A stretch of DNA of 64,000 bases from contig JACJYD010000002.1 in NCBI GenBank assembly GCA_020636275.1, positions 248,001 to 312,000 of the forward strand. Direction: 5' to 3'. The position numbers were made by a program, and so were the translations under genes. Numbering within the stretch: position 1 is the stretch's first letter; each line of letters opens with the position of its first letter. This stretch comes from Lewinellaceae bacterium (GTDB taxonomy: Bacteria; Bacteroidota; Bacteroidia; Chitinophagales; Saprospiraceae). This document shows positions 14,183 through 22,999 of the stretch, one piece after another. The notes under the pieces are model-generated. The model saw nothing but the letters and a program-made list of their open reading frames with translations, made no database searches and was not told the DNA's origin.

Positions 14183-17100
14183 CTATTGCAGGGGGCGCTT
14201 GCCGATGTATGCCTGCAAACGATCGTTGTTGTTGGCGATGAGGTACAGCAGGCGTCCGTCGGCGAGGTGCACTACCTCAAGGTCCCGGGCATCCTTGTTG
14301 GCCCAGAGCCCGGTGCCGGACCAGCGCTGGGGCGTGAAATCACCGGCTCCATTTCCAAGCAGCAGCAATCCGTTTCCGGCGTCGTAGGGCCCCGATTCGG
14401 TATCTGCCGAGTAATTGTTGCCGACGAGCAGAATGTCGGGTAGCCCATCCTGGTTGATGTCCTGCACGCAAAACTGGTTGCCGGGAGCGATCTGGGCCAG
14501 CGGGGGCAGCGGCCGGGCCTGAAAAGTGCCCTTTCCACTGTTCAGGAACAGCATAGATCTGAACTCATAGGCATTCAGGACCAGGGCGCTGTTCAGGTCA
14601 CTTTCAGCGAATACCTGATCGATCGTTGCCTGGGAATATGGTCCGAAATAGACAAACTTTTTCTTGACCCCCGGCAATTGCTTGATGAGGTTTTCCCGCC
14701 GGGGCAGGGGATATTCCTTGCCGTTCTCAAAAAAGGAGAGAATGGGGTCCATGCTGCCGTTGCCGTCGAAATCCTTGGCGTAAACCTTGAGCGGCCCCTC
14801 TTTCGAGGCGTGCAGGCGGGTATTGAGCCCCAGGTTTCCGGCCAGGATGTCCTGGTCGCCGTCGCCGTCCACATCCGCAACAGCCAGGCAATTCCACCAG
14901 CCGTTGGTGCCGACCAATCCATACTTCTCCGTACTGTTGACCAGCTTCCCGTCTTCCAGGCTGAATACCGTAACCGGCATCCATTCACCGCTGACGACCA
15001 GTTCGTCGTTTCCGTCCCCGTCCAGGTCGCCCCAGCGGAAATCAGTGACCATTCCGATGTCGCGAAGTTCCAGCGACACCTGATCCGTAGCGTCCTTGAA
15101 GCGCCCTTGCTCATTGCGAAGGATAATGCTCTGCGGGGGAGCCGGGTAGGCGCCCGGCGATACGCGTCCGCCTACCAATACGTCCAGATCGCCGTCGCCG
15201 TCGATATCGTGGACGCTGACACAGGAACCGCTGGAAGTGATCCGCGGCAAGGCGTCGGTAGCTGCGGAAAAATGGCCTTTTCCGTCATTGAGGTACAAAC
15301 GGTCCTGGTAATGGGAATCGTTGAGCGGGTATTCGCTCCCCCCGCTGACGACGTAGAGGTCCTGATCGCCGTCGCCATCGGCGTCGAAGAACAGGCAACC
15401 GGTGTCTTCATAAGCCCGGTCGGTGCTCCAGGCCTCCTGATCCATCCGGTGGAAAGTGCTGTTCTTTTGCTGCAGGAACAGGGCGCCGGCCTGCCCGATG
15501 GCGCCACCGACGAAGATATCTTCCAATCCGTCTCCGTTCACATCGGCCACGGCCAGGTTGGGTCCCTGAGTGGAGAAACGGTGGGGGAGGAGGCGCTCCC
15601 TGTTAAAATCTTCAAAGGGGTTTTCCTGGTGTACAAAATCCAGGCCCAGGTTGTTGGCGGACTGGAAAAACGGTTCGCCGGCCGTGTCCAGGCTGGGCAG
15701 GTTTTGTTTGCTGGCATCACTTTGTTTCAGGACCAGCCGTTGGTTGGGTTTTATGTTTTCCAAAACCTGGATAGACCCGTCGGGCCAGCGTACTTCCAGG
15801 CGATCGATGTTCGAATTATCCGACAGCCCGAAATGGATCAGGTGTTGGACGGAGGAGAGGAATCCCCGGGTGGGAGTCATTTCCTGGTATTGCGAGTTGG
15901 CGCCCTGATCTATTTTTATGCTGGCGCCGGTGCCTTCGGTGTTTGGTGCATTCCCCTCCAGCGCGATCTGGAGGAAGTTGCCTTTCCCTTTTTCCACGCT
16001 CAGGTTTTTGAACAGGAAGGCCGGGTCCTCGATGTTGTTGACCACGAGGTCGAGGTCGCCGTCGGCATCCAGATCGGCATAGGCCGAGCCGTTGGAGTAG
16101 GAGGGTTTGTAGAGCCCCCAGGGAGTCGTAACTTTTTCAAAGGTCAGGTCGCCCTTGTTCCGGTACATGTAGTTGGGCAGCCGTTCGGAGGGGATTAGCT
16201 TGAGGTAGTCGTTGAAGTCTGGGAATTGTTTTGGGGTGATACCACCCGCGCGGTTGACGGAATCGACCGTGTAGGGCAGATAATCCATATTGGTCACATC
16301 CCGGTAATAGCCGTTGGTGATGTAGAGGTCTTTCCAGCCGTCGTTGTCGAAATCGGCCAGCAGCGGGCTCCAGCTCCAGTCGGTATTGGACACGCCGGCC
16401 ATGACGCCCACCTCGCTGAATCCGCCCTCGCCCATGTTCAGCTGGAGAGTGTTGCGCATGAGTTGCTTGCCATAGCCGTAACGCACGAGGGTTTCGTAGC
16501 GATCGACCATCATGGTCGACATCAGGAGTTTTTGGCGGCGGTTGTCTTCGGCGATCATGTCCAGCGACATGATGTCTACGCGGCTGTCGTTGTTAAAATC
16601 CGCAATATCGACGCCCATGGTGTGGTTGCTCTGGTGGCGCAGGTAATCGTCGATGCGGTTGGTAAAGGTGCCGTTTTTGTTATTGATGTAGAGAAAATCG
16701 GGTTCGATGTAGTCGTTGGCGACATAGATATCCGGATATCCGTCGGCGTTGAAGTCGCTCACGGTGACGCTCAGACTGAAGGCCCGGTTGGAAATCCCTG
16801 CTTGTTGGCTGACATCCGTAAATTTGCCGTTGCCTTCATTCCGGTAGAGGTGATCCGATTCCATGGGCGTCTTGGGGGCGTTGACCCGCACCTGTTTGCC
16901 GCCCTCTTCCATCAAGGCGATCTGGTTGACGTTGGAAAAGTCGTTGGGATAGTTGATCAGGTAGAGGTCGAGGTCGCCGTCGAGGTCGTAGTCGAAAAAG
17001 TTGGCGTGGTTGGAAGCGGCAATGTCGTCGATCCCGTATGGGGCCCCCTGTTCCGAAAAGGTCATGTCGCCGTTGTTGATGTAGAGCAGGTTGCGCCGCT

Positions 17101-17542
17101 CGGTCACTGCCTGAAGGCCGGCACGGCATACATAGAGGTCTTCCCAGCCGTCGGCATTGATGTCGACGACCGTGACGCCGGTCTTGTAGCCGCCGGTAGC
17201 GCCGACCCCGGCCTTGTCGGTGATATCTTCAAAGGTCATATCCCCTTTGTTCAGGTAAAGGCGGTTGGATTCCTGGCTGCTCACGAAATACAGGTCGGGC
17301 AGGCCATCCTTGTTGACATCCAGTACCGCAACACCACCGCCGTTGTACATATAGGAATTGGTCAGGATATTCGTCTGGTGATCCTCCGTGATCCGGTTGG
17401 CAAACGCGATCCCGGAAGACTCCGGGGCGATCAGCTCAAACACAGGGTCGGTAGGAGGTGTACTTCCGCCATCTTTTTTTTCGCCAGACTGGCATGAAGC
17501 AAGTAATAAAATCGTTAATACTGCGAAATACACTCGTTGCAT
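14183..17542 (-). CDS. FG-GAP/VCBS repeat lipoprotein with ASPIC/UnbV domain (CRTAC1-like)
   Basis: A 1119-residue surface lipoprotein. The ATG at 17542 opens MQRVYFAVLTILLLASCQSG with lipobox Cys17; the frame to 17716 adds 58 residues with no signal character. About fourteen calcium-loop repeats of the form DxNxDGxxDLY (e.g. DVNKDGLPDLY, DYDLDGDLDLY, DIDGDGDLDVL) point to two beta-propeller-like halves. Between them near residues 510-590 lies an ASPIC/UnbV domain (GTGASIKI, VRWPDGSIQVL). Such proteins are abundant in marine Bacteroidota and are thought to act in adhesion or outer-surface glycan/protein binding. It is monocistronic, with a terminator after it. Confidence 0.88.
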   Translation of the reverse strand: MQRVYFAVLTILLLASCQSGEKKDGGSTPPTDPVFELIAPESSGIAFANRITEDHQTNILTNSYMYNGGGVAVLDVNKDGLPDLYFVSSQESNRLYLNKGDMTFEDITDKAGVGATGGYKTGVTVVDINADGWEDLYVCRAGLQAVTERRNLLYINNGDMTFSEQGAPYGIDDIAASNHANFFDYDLDGDLDLYLINYPNDFSNVNQIALMEEGGKQVRVNAPKTPMESDHLYRNEGNGKFTDVSQQAGISNRAFSLSVTVSDFNADGYPDIYVANDYIEPDFLYINNKNGTFTNRIDDYLRHQSNHTMGVDIADFNNDSRVDIMSLDMIAEDNRRQKLLMSTMMVDRYETLVRYGYGKQLMRNTLQLNMGEGGFSEVGVMAGVSNTDWSWSPLLADFDNDGWKDLYITNGYYRDVTNMDYLPYTVDSVNRAGGITPKQFPDFNDYLKLIPSERLPNYMYRNKGDLTFEKVTTPWGLYKPSYSNGSAYADLDADGDLDLVVNNIEDPAFLFKNLSVEKGKGNFLQIALEGNAPNTEGTGASIKIDQGANSQYQEMTPTRGFLSSVQHLIHFGLSDNSNIDRLEVRWPDGSIQVLENIKPNQRLVLKQSDASKQNLPSLDTAGEPFFQSANNLGLDFVHQENPFEDFNRERLLPHRFSTQGPNLAVADVNGDGLEDIFVGGAIGQAGALFLQQKNSTFHRMDQEAWSTDRAYEDTGCLFFDADGDGDQDLYVVSGGSEYPLNDSHYQDRLYLNDGKGHFSAATDALPRITSSGSCVSVHDIDGDGDLDVLVGGRVSPGAYPAPPQSIILRNEQGRFKDATDQVSLELRDIGMVTDFRWGDLDGDGNDELVVSGEWMPVTVFSLEDGKLVNSTEKYGLVGTNGWWNCLAVADVDGDGDQDILAGNLGLNTRLHASKEGPLKVYAKDFDGNGSMDPILSFFENGKEYPLPRRENLIKQLPGVKKKFVYFGPYSQATIDQVFAESDLNSALVLNAYEFRSMLFLNSGKGTFQARPLPPLAQIAPGNQFCVQDINQDGLPDILLVGNNYSADTESGPYDAGNGLLLLGNGAGDFTPQRWSGTGLWANKDARDLEVVHLADGRLLYLIANNNDRLQAYIGKRPLQ

Positions 17543-17612
17543 AAGCGTTAATGGATTATTTTCGCCTAAAATTAGGTAAATAAAAATTTTACTCCGGCCA
17601 TAATCGTGTAGT

Positions 17613-18161
17613 ATGGGTATCATTTTGAAAAAAAGGATCGGATCGCGCCTGTTTTTTTTGGGCATTTTCCTCGCAGTGTCCGCCTGTGTTTCGGGACAAA
17701 AACCCCCGGAAAACAAAGAGGAATACGATAAGGCCTACGAGTGGCGCATCCGGCAGGAATACTTGTATGACGTTTATATTCCGGCCGATCTCACGGATGC
17801 CTTTATTCAACTCAATCGCCTGATCGACGAACCTTCCAAGCAGAAATTCAAGGGGATGGATGAAGAGGAAGCCGCTCATCAGCTGTTTTTCAGCCTGGGG
17901 CGCTGGATCATCTATAATTGGGGGTTTTACGGCGGTTCCCGTTTGTCTCACTTCCTGCGCGGATTGGGCATTACCCATCCGGAAGATATGGGAATGTTCG
18001 TCATGATCACCTATCACCGGAACCTCAACCGAAGTCCCTTGGAAGTCAAGTCCCTGGTCGAACGGTTTCAGGAGGAACGTAAAAAAGAGGTCGAAGAAAA
18101 ACACAAAGAAGGGACCATCCTGTATGAAGAAACCCGGAAGGTAGGTAAAAATGGAGGGTGA
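17613..18161 (+). CDS. DUF6794-like lipoprotein
   Basis: A 182-residue protein with a signal sequence and lipobox VSAC (Cys25). The mature domain reads YIPADLTDAFIQLNRL, then FSLGRWIIYNWGFYGGSRLS, then LGITHPEDMGMFVMITYHR. From memory this closely follows the DUF6794 pattern seen in many Bacteroidota proteins; the function is unknown. The C-terminus is a charged coiled helix (EERKKEVEEKHKEG). It is divergent from the FG-GAP gene with 70 bases between the starts. Confidence 0.65.
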   Translation: MGIILKKRIGSRLFFLGIFLAVSACVSGQKPPENKEEYDKAYEWRIRQEYLYDVYIPADLTDAFIQLNRLIDEPSKQKFKGMDEEEAAHQLFFSLGRWIIYNWGFYGGSRLSHFLRGLGITHPEDMGMFVMITYHRNLNRSPLEVKSLVERFQEERKKEVEEKHKEGTILYEETRKVGKNGG

Positions 18162-18168
18162 TCGGGTA

Positions 18169-18198
18169 TTGATCATTTCCAGGCTTCTATTACTTTTG
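18169..18198 (+). promoter_or_regulatory. Promoter for the small Lys/Cys-rich gene
   Basis: TTG (18169-18171), a 19-base spacer and TACTTTTG (18191-18198) make a complete Bacteroidota -33/-7 promoter. It predicts a start near 18205, about 18 bases before the ATG at 18223. Confidence 0.6.
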
Positions 18199-18222
18199 TA
18201 GCGCTGTTTACAAAAATGGAAT

Positions 18223-18372
18223 ATGTACCATCTCCCTGTTCTGGCAGGTAAAAACCTCCATACTCCCCCGGCTGGGGCCACCCTTCCTGCTGTTTGTGCG
18301 GAGAAGAAGAAAAAGAAGTGCTGCAAAAAATACAAAGAGGGAAAGCGCTGCAAGGATTGTCCCAACCGGTGA
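18223..18372 (+). CDS. Small Lys/Cys-rich protein, 49 residues, unrecognised
   Basis: A short frame from ATG 18223 to TGA 18370-18372. The N-terminal half is neutral and proline-containing (HTPPAGATLPAV). The C-terminal half is strikingly basic and cysteine-rich: VCAEKKKKKCCKKYKEGK, then RCKDCPNR, giving five cysteines with a CC pair and a CxxC. That composition is not expected by chance, and I have an unverified impression that similar CC...KxCKxCP tails recur in small Bacteroidota proteins. It has its own well-formed promoter upstream, and the topA promoter begins 18 bases after its stop, so it is a self-contained unit. The cysteines could bind metal, and the lysines nucleic acid or membrane (inference only). 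Confidence 0.55.
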   Translation: MYHLPVLAGKNLHTPPAGATLPAVCAEKKKKKCCKKYKEGKRCKDCPNR

Positions 18373-18389
18373 TATTAGCAACGCAATCA

Positions 18390-18418
18390 TTGCACTTTTG
18401 CCAATTTTTTTACTTTTG
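18390..18418 (+). promoter_or_regulatory. Promoter for topA
   Basis: TTG (18390-18392), 18 bases, TACTTTTG (18411-18418). The ATG of topA is 86 bases further on, leaving a leader of about 80 bases in which I see no strong hairpin. Confidence 0.55.
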
Positions 18419-18504
18419 TACCCTTTCAAGAGTGGGCGGCCTTTGTTGCATTATCGCCCCGGACGGCTATATTTGCCGAAATTTTTAGAAAAATAAGACC
18501 AAGC

Positions 18505-21036
18505 ATGCCAAAAAACCTATTGATCGTGGAGTCGCCTGCCAAGGCAAAGACCATTGAGAAGATTCTGGGCAAGGACTTTACGGTGAAGTCGAGCTACGGC
18601 CACATCCGCGATCTTCCCAAAAGTGAACGCGCAGTTGATATTGAAAAGGGTTTTTTGCCCAAATACATCGTCACGCCAGATAAGAAAAAGGTCGTGAACG
18701 AACTCAAGGATTGGGTCAAGAAGGTCGATGAGGTATGGCTGGCGACGGACGAAGACCGGGAAGGGGAAGCCATCTCCTGGCACCTGGCCCAGGTTCTCGG
18801 GCTCGACGAATCCCGTACCAAACGGATCGTTTTCAGCGAGATCACTCCGCCGGCTATTTTGCAGGCAGTGAAAAATCCCCGTACGATCGACCGGCATCTT
18901 GTCGATGCACAACAGGCCCGCCGGGTGCTCGATCGCCTGGTGGGATACGAACTGTCTGAGTTGCTTTGGAAGAAAGTGAAAGGAAAATTGTCGGCGGGCC
19001 GCGTTCAATCGGTCGCCGTCCGCCTGATCGTGGATCGCGAACGGGAGATCCTGCAGTTCAATACAACGCCTTTTTTTAAGGTTTCCGCGCTTTTTCGCGT
19101 GCCCAACGAGCAGGGTAAGCTCACCGACCTGAAGGCCGATGCCCCGGGCAAGTTCAACGGGGAAAAAGATGCCCGGACCTTCCTCGAAAAATGTATCGGC
19201 GCCACCTTTACCATCGGCAATATCGAGGTAAAGCCCCAAAAGAGAAGACCGGCGCCTCCGTTCACCACCTCGACCCTCCAACAGGAGGCCAGCCGCAAAA
19301 TGGGCTTCTCCGTGAAGCGCACCATGGTGGCCGCCCAAAAACTCTACGAACAGGGTTTTATTACCTATATGCGTACCGATTCGACCAACCTCAGCGAGTT
19401 GGCCCTGAATGCCATCGCTACGGAGATCGAGAACCAATACGGCAAACGCTATCTGCATACCCGCCGGTACAAGAGCAAAAGCGCTTCTGCCCAGGAAGCA
19501 CACGAGGCCATCCGTCCTACTTATATCGAGAAACAACAAGTGCCCGGCAACCGCGACGAGCAGCGCCTGTACGAACTGATCTGGAAGCGGGCCATCGCTT
19601 CCCAGATGTCCGATGCCGAACTGGAAAAGACCATCGTGGATATCGGCATTTCCACCATGAAAGACGCCCAGCTCCAGGCAGAGGGAGAAGTGCTGAAATT
19701 CGACGGCTTCCTGAAAGTATACCTCGAATCGAAGGACGATGACGAGGACGAGGAAACCAAGGGCATGCTCCCTCCGCTGAAGGTAGGGCAGGTGCTTCAA
19801 ATGCAGCACATGGATGCCACCCAGCGCTTTACCCGTCCGCCGGCCCGCTACACGGAAGCAGGCCTGGTGAAAAAACTCGAAGAACTGGGCATCGGTCGCC
19901 CCTCCACTTATGCCCCTACCATCAGCAAGATCATGGAAGAAGGGCGCGGATACGTAATTAAAGATTCCCGCGATGGAGAAGAACGCGCCTACCAGATGCT
20001 TCACCTCAAAGACGGAGCGATCACTTCCAAAACCCAAAAGGAAGTGGTCGGCAAGACAAAGAACCAGCTTTTTCCCACCGATATGGGCTCGATCGTCAGC
20101 GACTTCCTGCTCGAGCATTTCGACGATATCATGGACTACGGTTTTACCGCCGACATCGAGAAGCAATTTGACGATATCGCCGAGGGCAAGGAAAATTGGA
20201 AGGCCATGCTCGAAACGTTCTACAAGCCCTTCCATGCCAATGTGGAAAAGACCCTGGAAGAAGCCGATCGCGCATCCGGCGAACGCATCCTGGGCAAGGA
20301 TCCCGGGTCGGGCCGAACTGTGCTCGTCCGCCTGTCGCGATTGGGCAAGCCCGTGATCCAGATCGGCAAACCCGAGGAACTGGAGGAAGGGGAAAAGCCC
20401 CGCTATGCCAACCTTCGCGGCGGCCAGACCATGGAGTCCGTCTCCCTGGAAGAAGCCATGGAATCGTTCCAGCTGCCCCGCACGATCGGGCAACTGGACG
20501 GACAAGAGGTGTCGATAGGCGAAGGGCGCTTTGGCCCCTATGTGCGGATCGGCGAACAATACATCTCTATTCCGCGTGGCGAGGACCCGCTTGCCCTGAC
20601 GATGGAACGGGCCATGGAACTGATCGAAGAAAAGAAAAAGGCTGATGCGCCGATCGGTACGTATAAAGGACAGGCCATTTCTAAAGGCAAAGGCCGGTTT
20701 GGCCCCTTCCTGAAGTGGAACGGACTGTTTATCAACATTCCAAGGAAGTATAACCCCGACCACATCACCCTGGAAGAAGCGCACAAGCTCATCGAGGAAA
20801 AGCTCGAAAAGGAAGCCAACCGCTACATCCGGCAGTGGGAAACGGAAAAGATCTCGATCGAGAACGGCCGTTGGGGACCTTTCATCCGGTTCAGGAAGAA
20901 GATGATCTCCCTGCCGAAAGTGGATGGGAAACGCATGACCGAGGAGCAGGCCGCCGAAATGTCCCTGGAAGAGGTGAAGAAAGTGATCGAGGCCGAGGTA
21001 CCCGATGCATTCGGCAAAAAGAAAGCCAAGAAATAG
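18505..21036 (+). CDS. topA: DNA topoisomerase I
   Basis: An 843-residue type IA topoisomerase that relaxes negative supercoils. The Toprim domain begins at the N-terminus (LLIVESPAKAKTIEKIL, with the acidic DEDREGEAISWHLAQ). The active-site tyrosine is Y288 in ITYMRTDSTNLSE. IGRPSTYAPTISKIMEEG marks the end of the catalytic core. Instead of zinc fingers, the C-terminus carries repeated GRFGPYVRIG / GRFGPFLKWN / GRWGPFIRFR modules (residues ~665-800), the zinc-free C-terminal repeats usual in this phylum. A DUF3467 gene follows by 51 bases on the same strand. Confidence 0.97.
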   Translation: MPKNLLIVESPAKAKTIEKILGKDFTVKSSYGHIRDLPKSERAVDIEKGFLPKYIVTPDKKKVVNELKDWVKKVDEVWLATDEDREGEAISWHLAQVLGLDESRTKRIVFSEITPPAILQAVKNPRTIDRHLVDAQQARRVLDRLVGYELSELLWKKVKGKLSAGRVQSVAVRLIVDREREILQFNTTPFFKVSALFRVPNEQGKLTDLKADAPGKFNGEKDARTFLEKCIGATFTIGNIEVKPQKRRPAPPFTTSTLQQEASRKMGFSVKRTMVAAQKLYEQGFITYMRTDSTNLSELALNAIATEIENQYGKRYLHTRRYKSKSASAQEAHEAIRPTYIEKQQVPGNRDEQRLYELIWKRAIASQMSDAELEKTIVDIGISTMKDAQLQAEGEVLKFDGFLKVYLESKDDDEDEETKGMLPPLKVGQVLQMQHMDATQRFTRPPARYTEAGLVKKLEELGIGRPSTYAPTISKIMEEGRGYVIKDSRDGEERAYQMLHLKDGAITSKTQKEVVGKTKNQLFPTDMGSIVSDFLLEHFDDIMDYGFTADIEKQFDDIAEGKENWKAMLETFYKPFHANVEKTLEEADRASGERILGKDPGSGRTVLVRLSRLGKPVIQIGKPEELEEGEKPRYANLRGGQTMESVSLEEAMESFQLPRTIGQLDGQEVSIGEGRFGPYVRIGEQYISIPRGEDPLALTMERAMELIEEKKKADAPIGTYKGQAISKGKGRFGPFLKWNGLFINIPRKYNPDHITLEEAHKLIEEKLEKEANRYIRQWETEKISIENGRWGPFIRFRKKMISLPKVDGKRMTEEQAAEMSLEEVKKVIEAEVPDAFGKKKAKK

Positions 21037-21087
21037 GGGCAACCTATTCGTTGCCCGGAGCGTTTTAAAATATGAAAATGTAAAACC

Positions 21088-21405
21088 ATGGCAGAAACCA
21101 AAAATCCACCGAACCAGCTAAATATCGAATTGCCCGAAGATATTGCCGACGGCGAATATTCCAACCTGGCCATCATTTCGCACTCACCTTCCGAATTTGT
21201 GATAGACTTCATCCGGATCGTGCCCAACGTGCCCAAGGCCAAGGTCAAATCCCGGATCATTCTGACCCCTCAGCACGCCAAACGGCTGATGAAAGCCCTC
21301 ATCGATAACGTGAACAAGTACGAGGGCCAGTTCGGCCATATCGATGAGCCCGAACAACCGCCGTTTCCGCCAATGAGTTTCAATACGCCCAAGGCTCAGG
21401 CGTAA
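21088..21405 (+). CDS. DUF3467 protein
   Basis: A 105-residue soluble protein of the DUF3467 family: LNIELPEDIADGEYSNLAI, SPSEFVIDFIRIVP, KVKSRIILTPQHAKRLMKAL and a proline-rich tail. The function is unknown, though the family is near-universal in Bacteroidota. It follows topA closely and ends at a very strong palindrome, so it is probably the last gene of the topA transcript. Confidence 0.88.
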   Translation: MAETKNPPNQLNIELPEDIADGEYSNLAIISHSPSEFVIDFIRIVPNVPKAKVKSRIILTPQHAKRLMKALIDNVNKYEGQFGHIDEPEQPPFPPMSFNTPKAQA

Positions 21406-21466
21406 TATATTTGAGGAAAAGTGATTGGACGGCCGTCGGCCGTCCAATCACTTTTCCTCAAATATA
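21406..21466. repeat. 29-bp perfect palindrome with 3-base loop
   Basis: The arms at 21406-21434 and 21438-21466 are exact reverse complements over 29 bases, with the core GATTGGACGGCC and the loop GTC. It starts one base after the DUF3467 stop and ends 32 bases before the glycosyltransferase start, both on the plus strand. There is no U-run after it. It may terminate or stabilise the upstream mRNA, but the length and perfection are beyond a normal terminator. Confidence 0.85.
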
Positions 21467-21497
21467 GCGCCTTCCCTTTTGCATCCATTGGACGGTT

Positions 21498-22991
21498 ATG
21501 CATAAAAGATGGTTACTTCTTTTGTTCCTGGGGATCATCTATTTTCCCATATTCTTCCATTTGGACAGCCAGCCCATCCGAAACTGGGATGAGGGACTTT
21601 TTGCCATTCGCGCCTATTACATGGCTGAAACCGGCGACTATCTGAGCGATTTCAGCCTGGTAGAAGGGATGCCGGAACACCGGAATACCAAGCCGCCGTT
21701 CGTGACCTGGCTACAGGTTCTGTCCATGAAAACCCTGGGATATAATGCGCTGGCGCTGCGATTGCCCATTGCCCTGCTGGTCCTTTTCCTGGCTCTTTTC
21801 CTGGTCTGGTTTTTCCAAACCGAGTTCAAAAAACCGCTGATGGGGATGGTGGCGGCCCTGGTCTTGCTCACCTCCACCGGTTTCGTCAGGGGACATGTAT
21901 CCCGAACGGGCGACCAGGATGCCGCATTGGCCGTGTTCATGTTCGTATCGGTGGCCTTTTTCTACCGCTATGCCCGGTCCGGAAATGACCGGGAGAGGAT
22001 CCGGAACCTGGCCATTCTCACGCTCAGCCTCTTCGCAGCCACCCTGACCAAGCATGTCGTAGGCTTGCTTTTCGTTCCCGGCATGATCCTGTACCTGGCC
22101 CTGACAAAGAAACTGGTCCAGGCCCTGAAAGATAAATGGGTCTATATTTTTCTCTTTCTCTTTTTGCTGGCCCTCGCTGCTTTATACGGCTATTATGAAT
22201 GGCAGTATCCCGGCTTTCTGGCGAGGATCTGGAAGGCCGACCTTGCCGGCCGGTATGTCAATACGATCGACATGCACAAGCATACGACCCTCTATTATTT
22301 CAACGGTTGGACAAAGGGGAATTTCCTGCCCTGGATATACTGGCTACCGCTTTCCTTTCTATTGCTCTTTACCCCCGGTTATGAGAAGTATAAACCCTTG
22401 CTGTTGCTGCTTTGGGCATGCGTCATTCCCTATTTTACCGTCATCTCCTTCAGCGAGACCAAGACCTTTTGGTATGATGCACCTTTGTATCCGCTTCTCG
22501 CCGCATTGGCAGGGGCGGGCATTTTTTTTGTATACCGGTATTTAAAGGAGGACCTGTTGAGAAATATGCCTTTTTCAAAACTGACGCTCGGCATCTATTT
22601 TTTCGGCTTGGTATTCCTGATGCCCTATAGCAAGACCATTCAGCGCATTTCGCATCCCGAAGAAATATCGCCCTACGAACGGTACGCCTATCTGATGAAA
22701 AAACTGGAACGAGACCACCCCGAGATCCGGGCGTATACCATTCTGACAGACAATACTTTCAGTATGCAGCCCGTCTTCAAAAAATTGGCCTATAACAAAA
22801 AGGGCTACGATATAAAACTTCAGAAGTACCAATATTCCCTGTCGGAAAATGATCTGGTCCTGATCTGTCTGGAAGGGCCGCTGAAGGTGGTGGAAGAGTC
22901 CTTTGAATATACGACCATCGAGGAGTCCCATGGGTGCAGGCTGATCCGGGTAGGGGCGAAGAAGGAGGGGGGTGCAGGGCAAAAAGAGTAA
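21498..22991 (+). CDS. ArnT/PMT-like glycosyltransferase (GT39/GT83 type)
   Basis: A 497-residue integral membrane protein with roughly ten helices. The first periplasmic loop carries the family acidic motif RNWDEGLFAIRAYYM, followed by HRNTKPPFVTWLQ, both typical of ArnT/PMT-type transferases that use lipid-linked sugars. A smaller soluble domain follows residue ~390. It probably transfers a sugar from polyprenyl phosphate to a lipid or protein at the outer face of the inner membrane; the acceptor is unknown. A polyprenol-phosphate mannosyltransferase that could supply such donors lies at 30.4 kb. Confidence 0.82.
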   Translation: MHKRWLLLLFLGIIYFPIFFHLDSQPIRNWDEGLFAIRAYYMAETGDYLSDFSLVEGMPEHRNTKPPFVTWLQVLSMKTLGYNALALRLPIALLVLFLALFLVWFFQTEFKKPLMGMVAALVLLTSTGFVRGHVSRTGDQDAALAVFMFVSVAFFYRYARSGNDRERIRNLAILTLSLFAATLTKHVVGLLFVPGMILYLALTKKLVQALKDKWVYIFLFLFLLALAALYGYYEWQYPGFLARIWKADLAGRYVNTIDMHKHTTLYYFNGWTKGNFLPWIYWLPLSFLLLFTPGYEKYKPLLLLLWACVIPYFTVISFSETKTFWYDAPLYPLLAALAGAGIFFVYRYLKEDLLRNMPFSKLTLGIYFFGLVFLMPYSKTIQRISHPEEISPYERYAYLMKKLERDHPEIRAYTILTDNTFSMQPVFKKLAYNKKGYDIKLQKYQYSLSENDLVLICLEGPLKVVEESFEYTTIEESHGCRLIRVGAKKEGGAGQKE

Positions 22992-22999
22992 AGCCCGCA

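Noticed and set aside
14678..17497. Long plus-strand frames (506 and 423 codons) opposite the FG-GAP lipoprotein gene
   Set aside because: They are Val/Gly/Ile-rich shadows of the repeated Asp/Gly codons; the minus frame has clear signal, repeats and UnbV domain.
17589..18365. 258-codon minus frame rich in phenylalanine near the DUF6794-like gene
   Set aside because: The plus frame has a lipobox and conserved domain pattern; the minus frame is its poly-A/T-derived shadow.
18517..21042. 841-codon open frame on the minus strand, antisense to almost all of topA
   Set aside because: It mirrors the codon structure of topA, has no recognisable domain, and its composition (His/Phe/Gly-rich) is that of a reverse-frame shadow.
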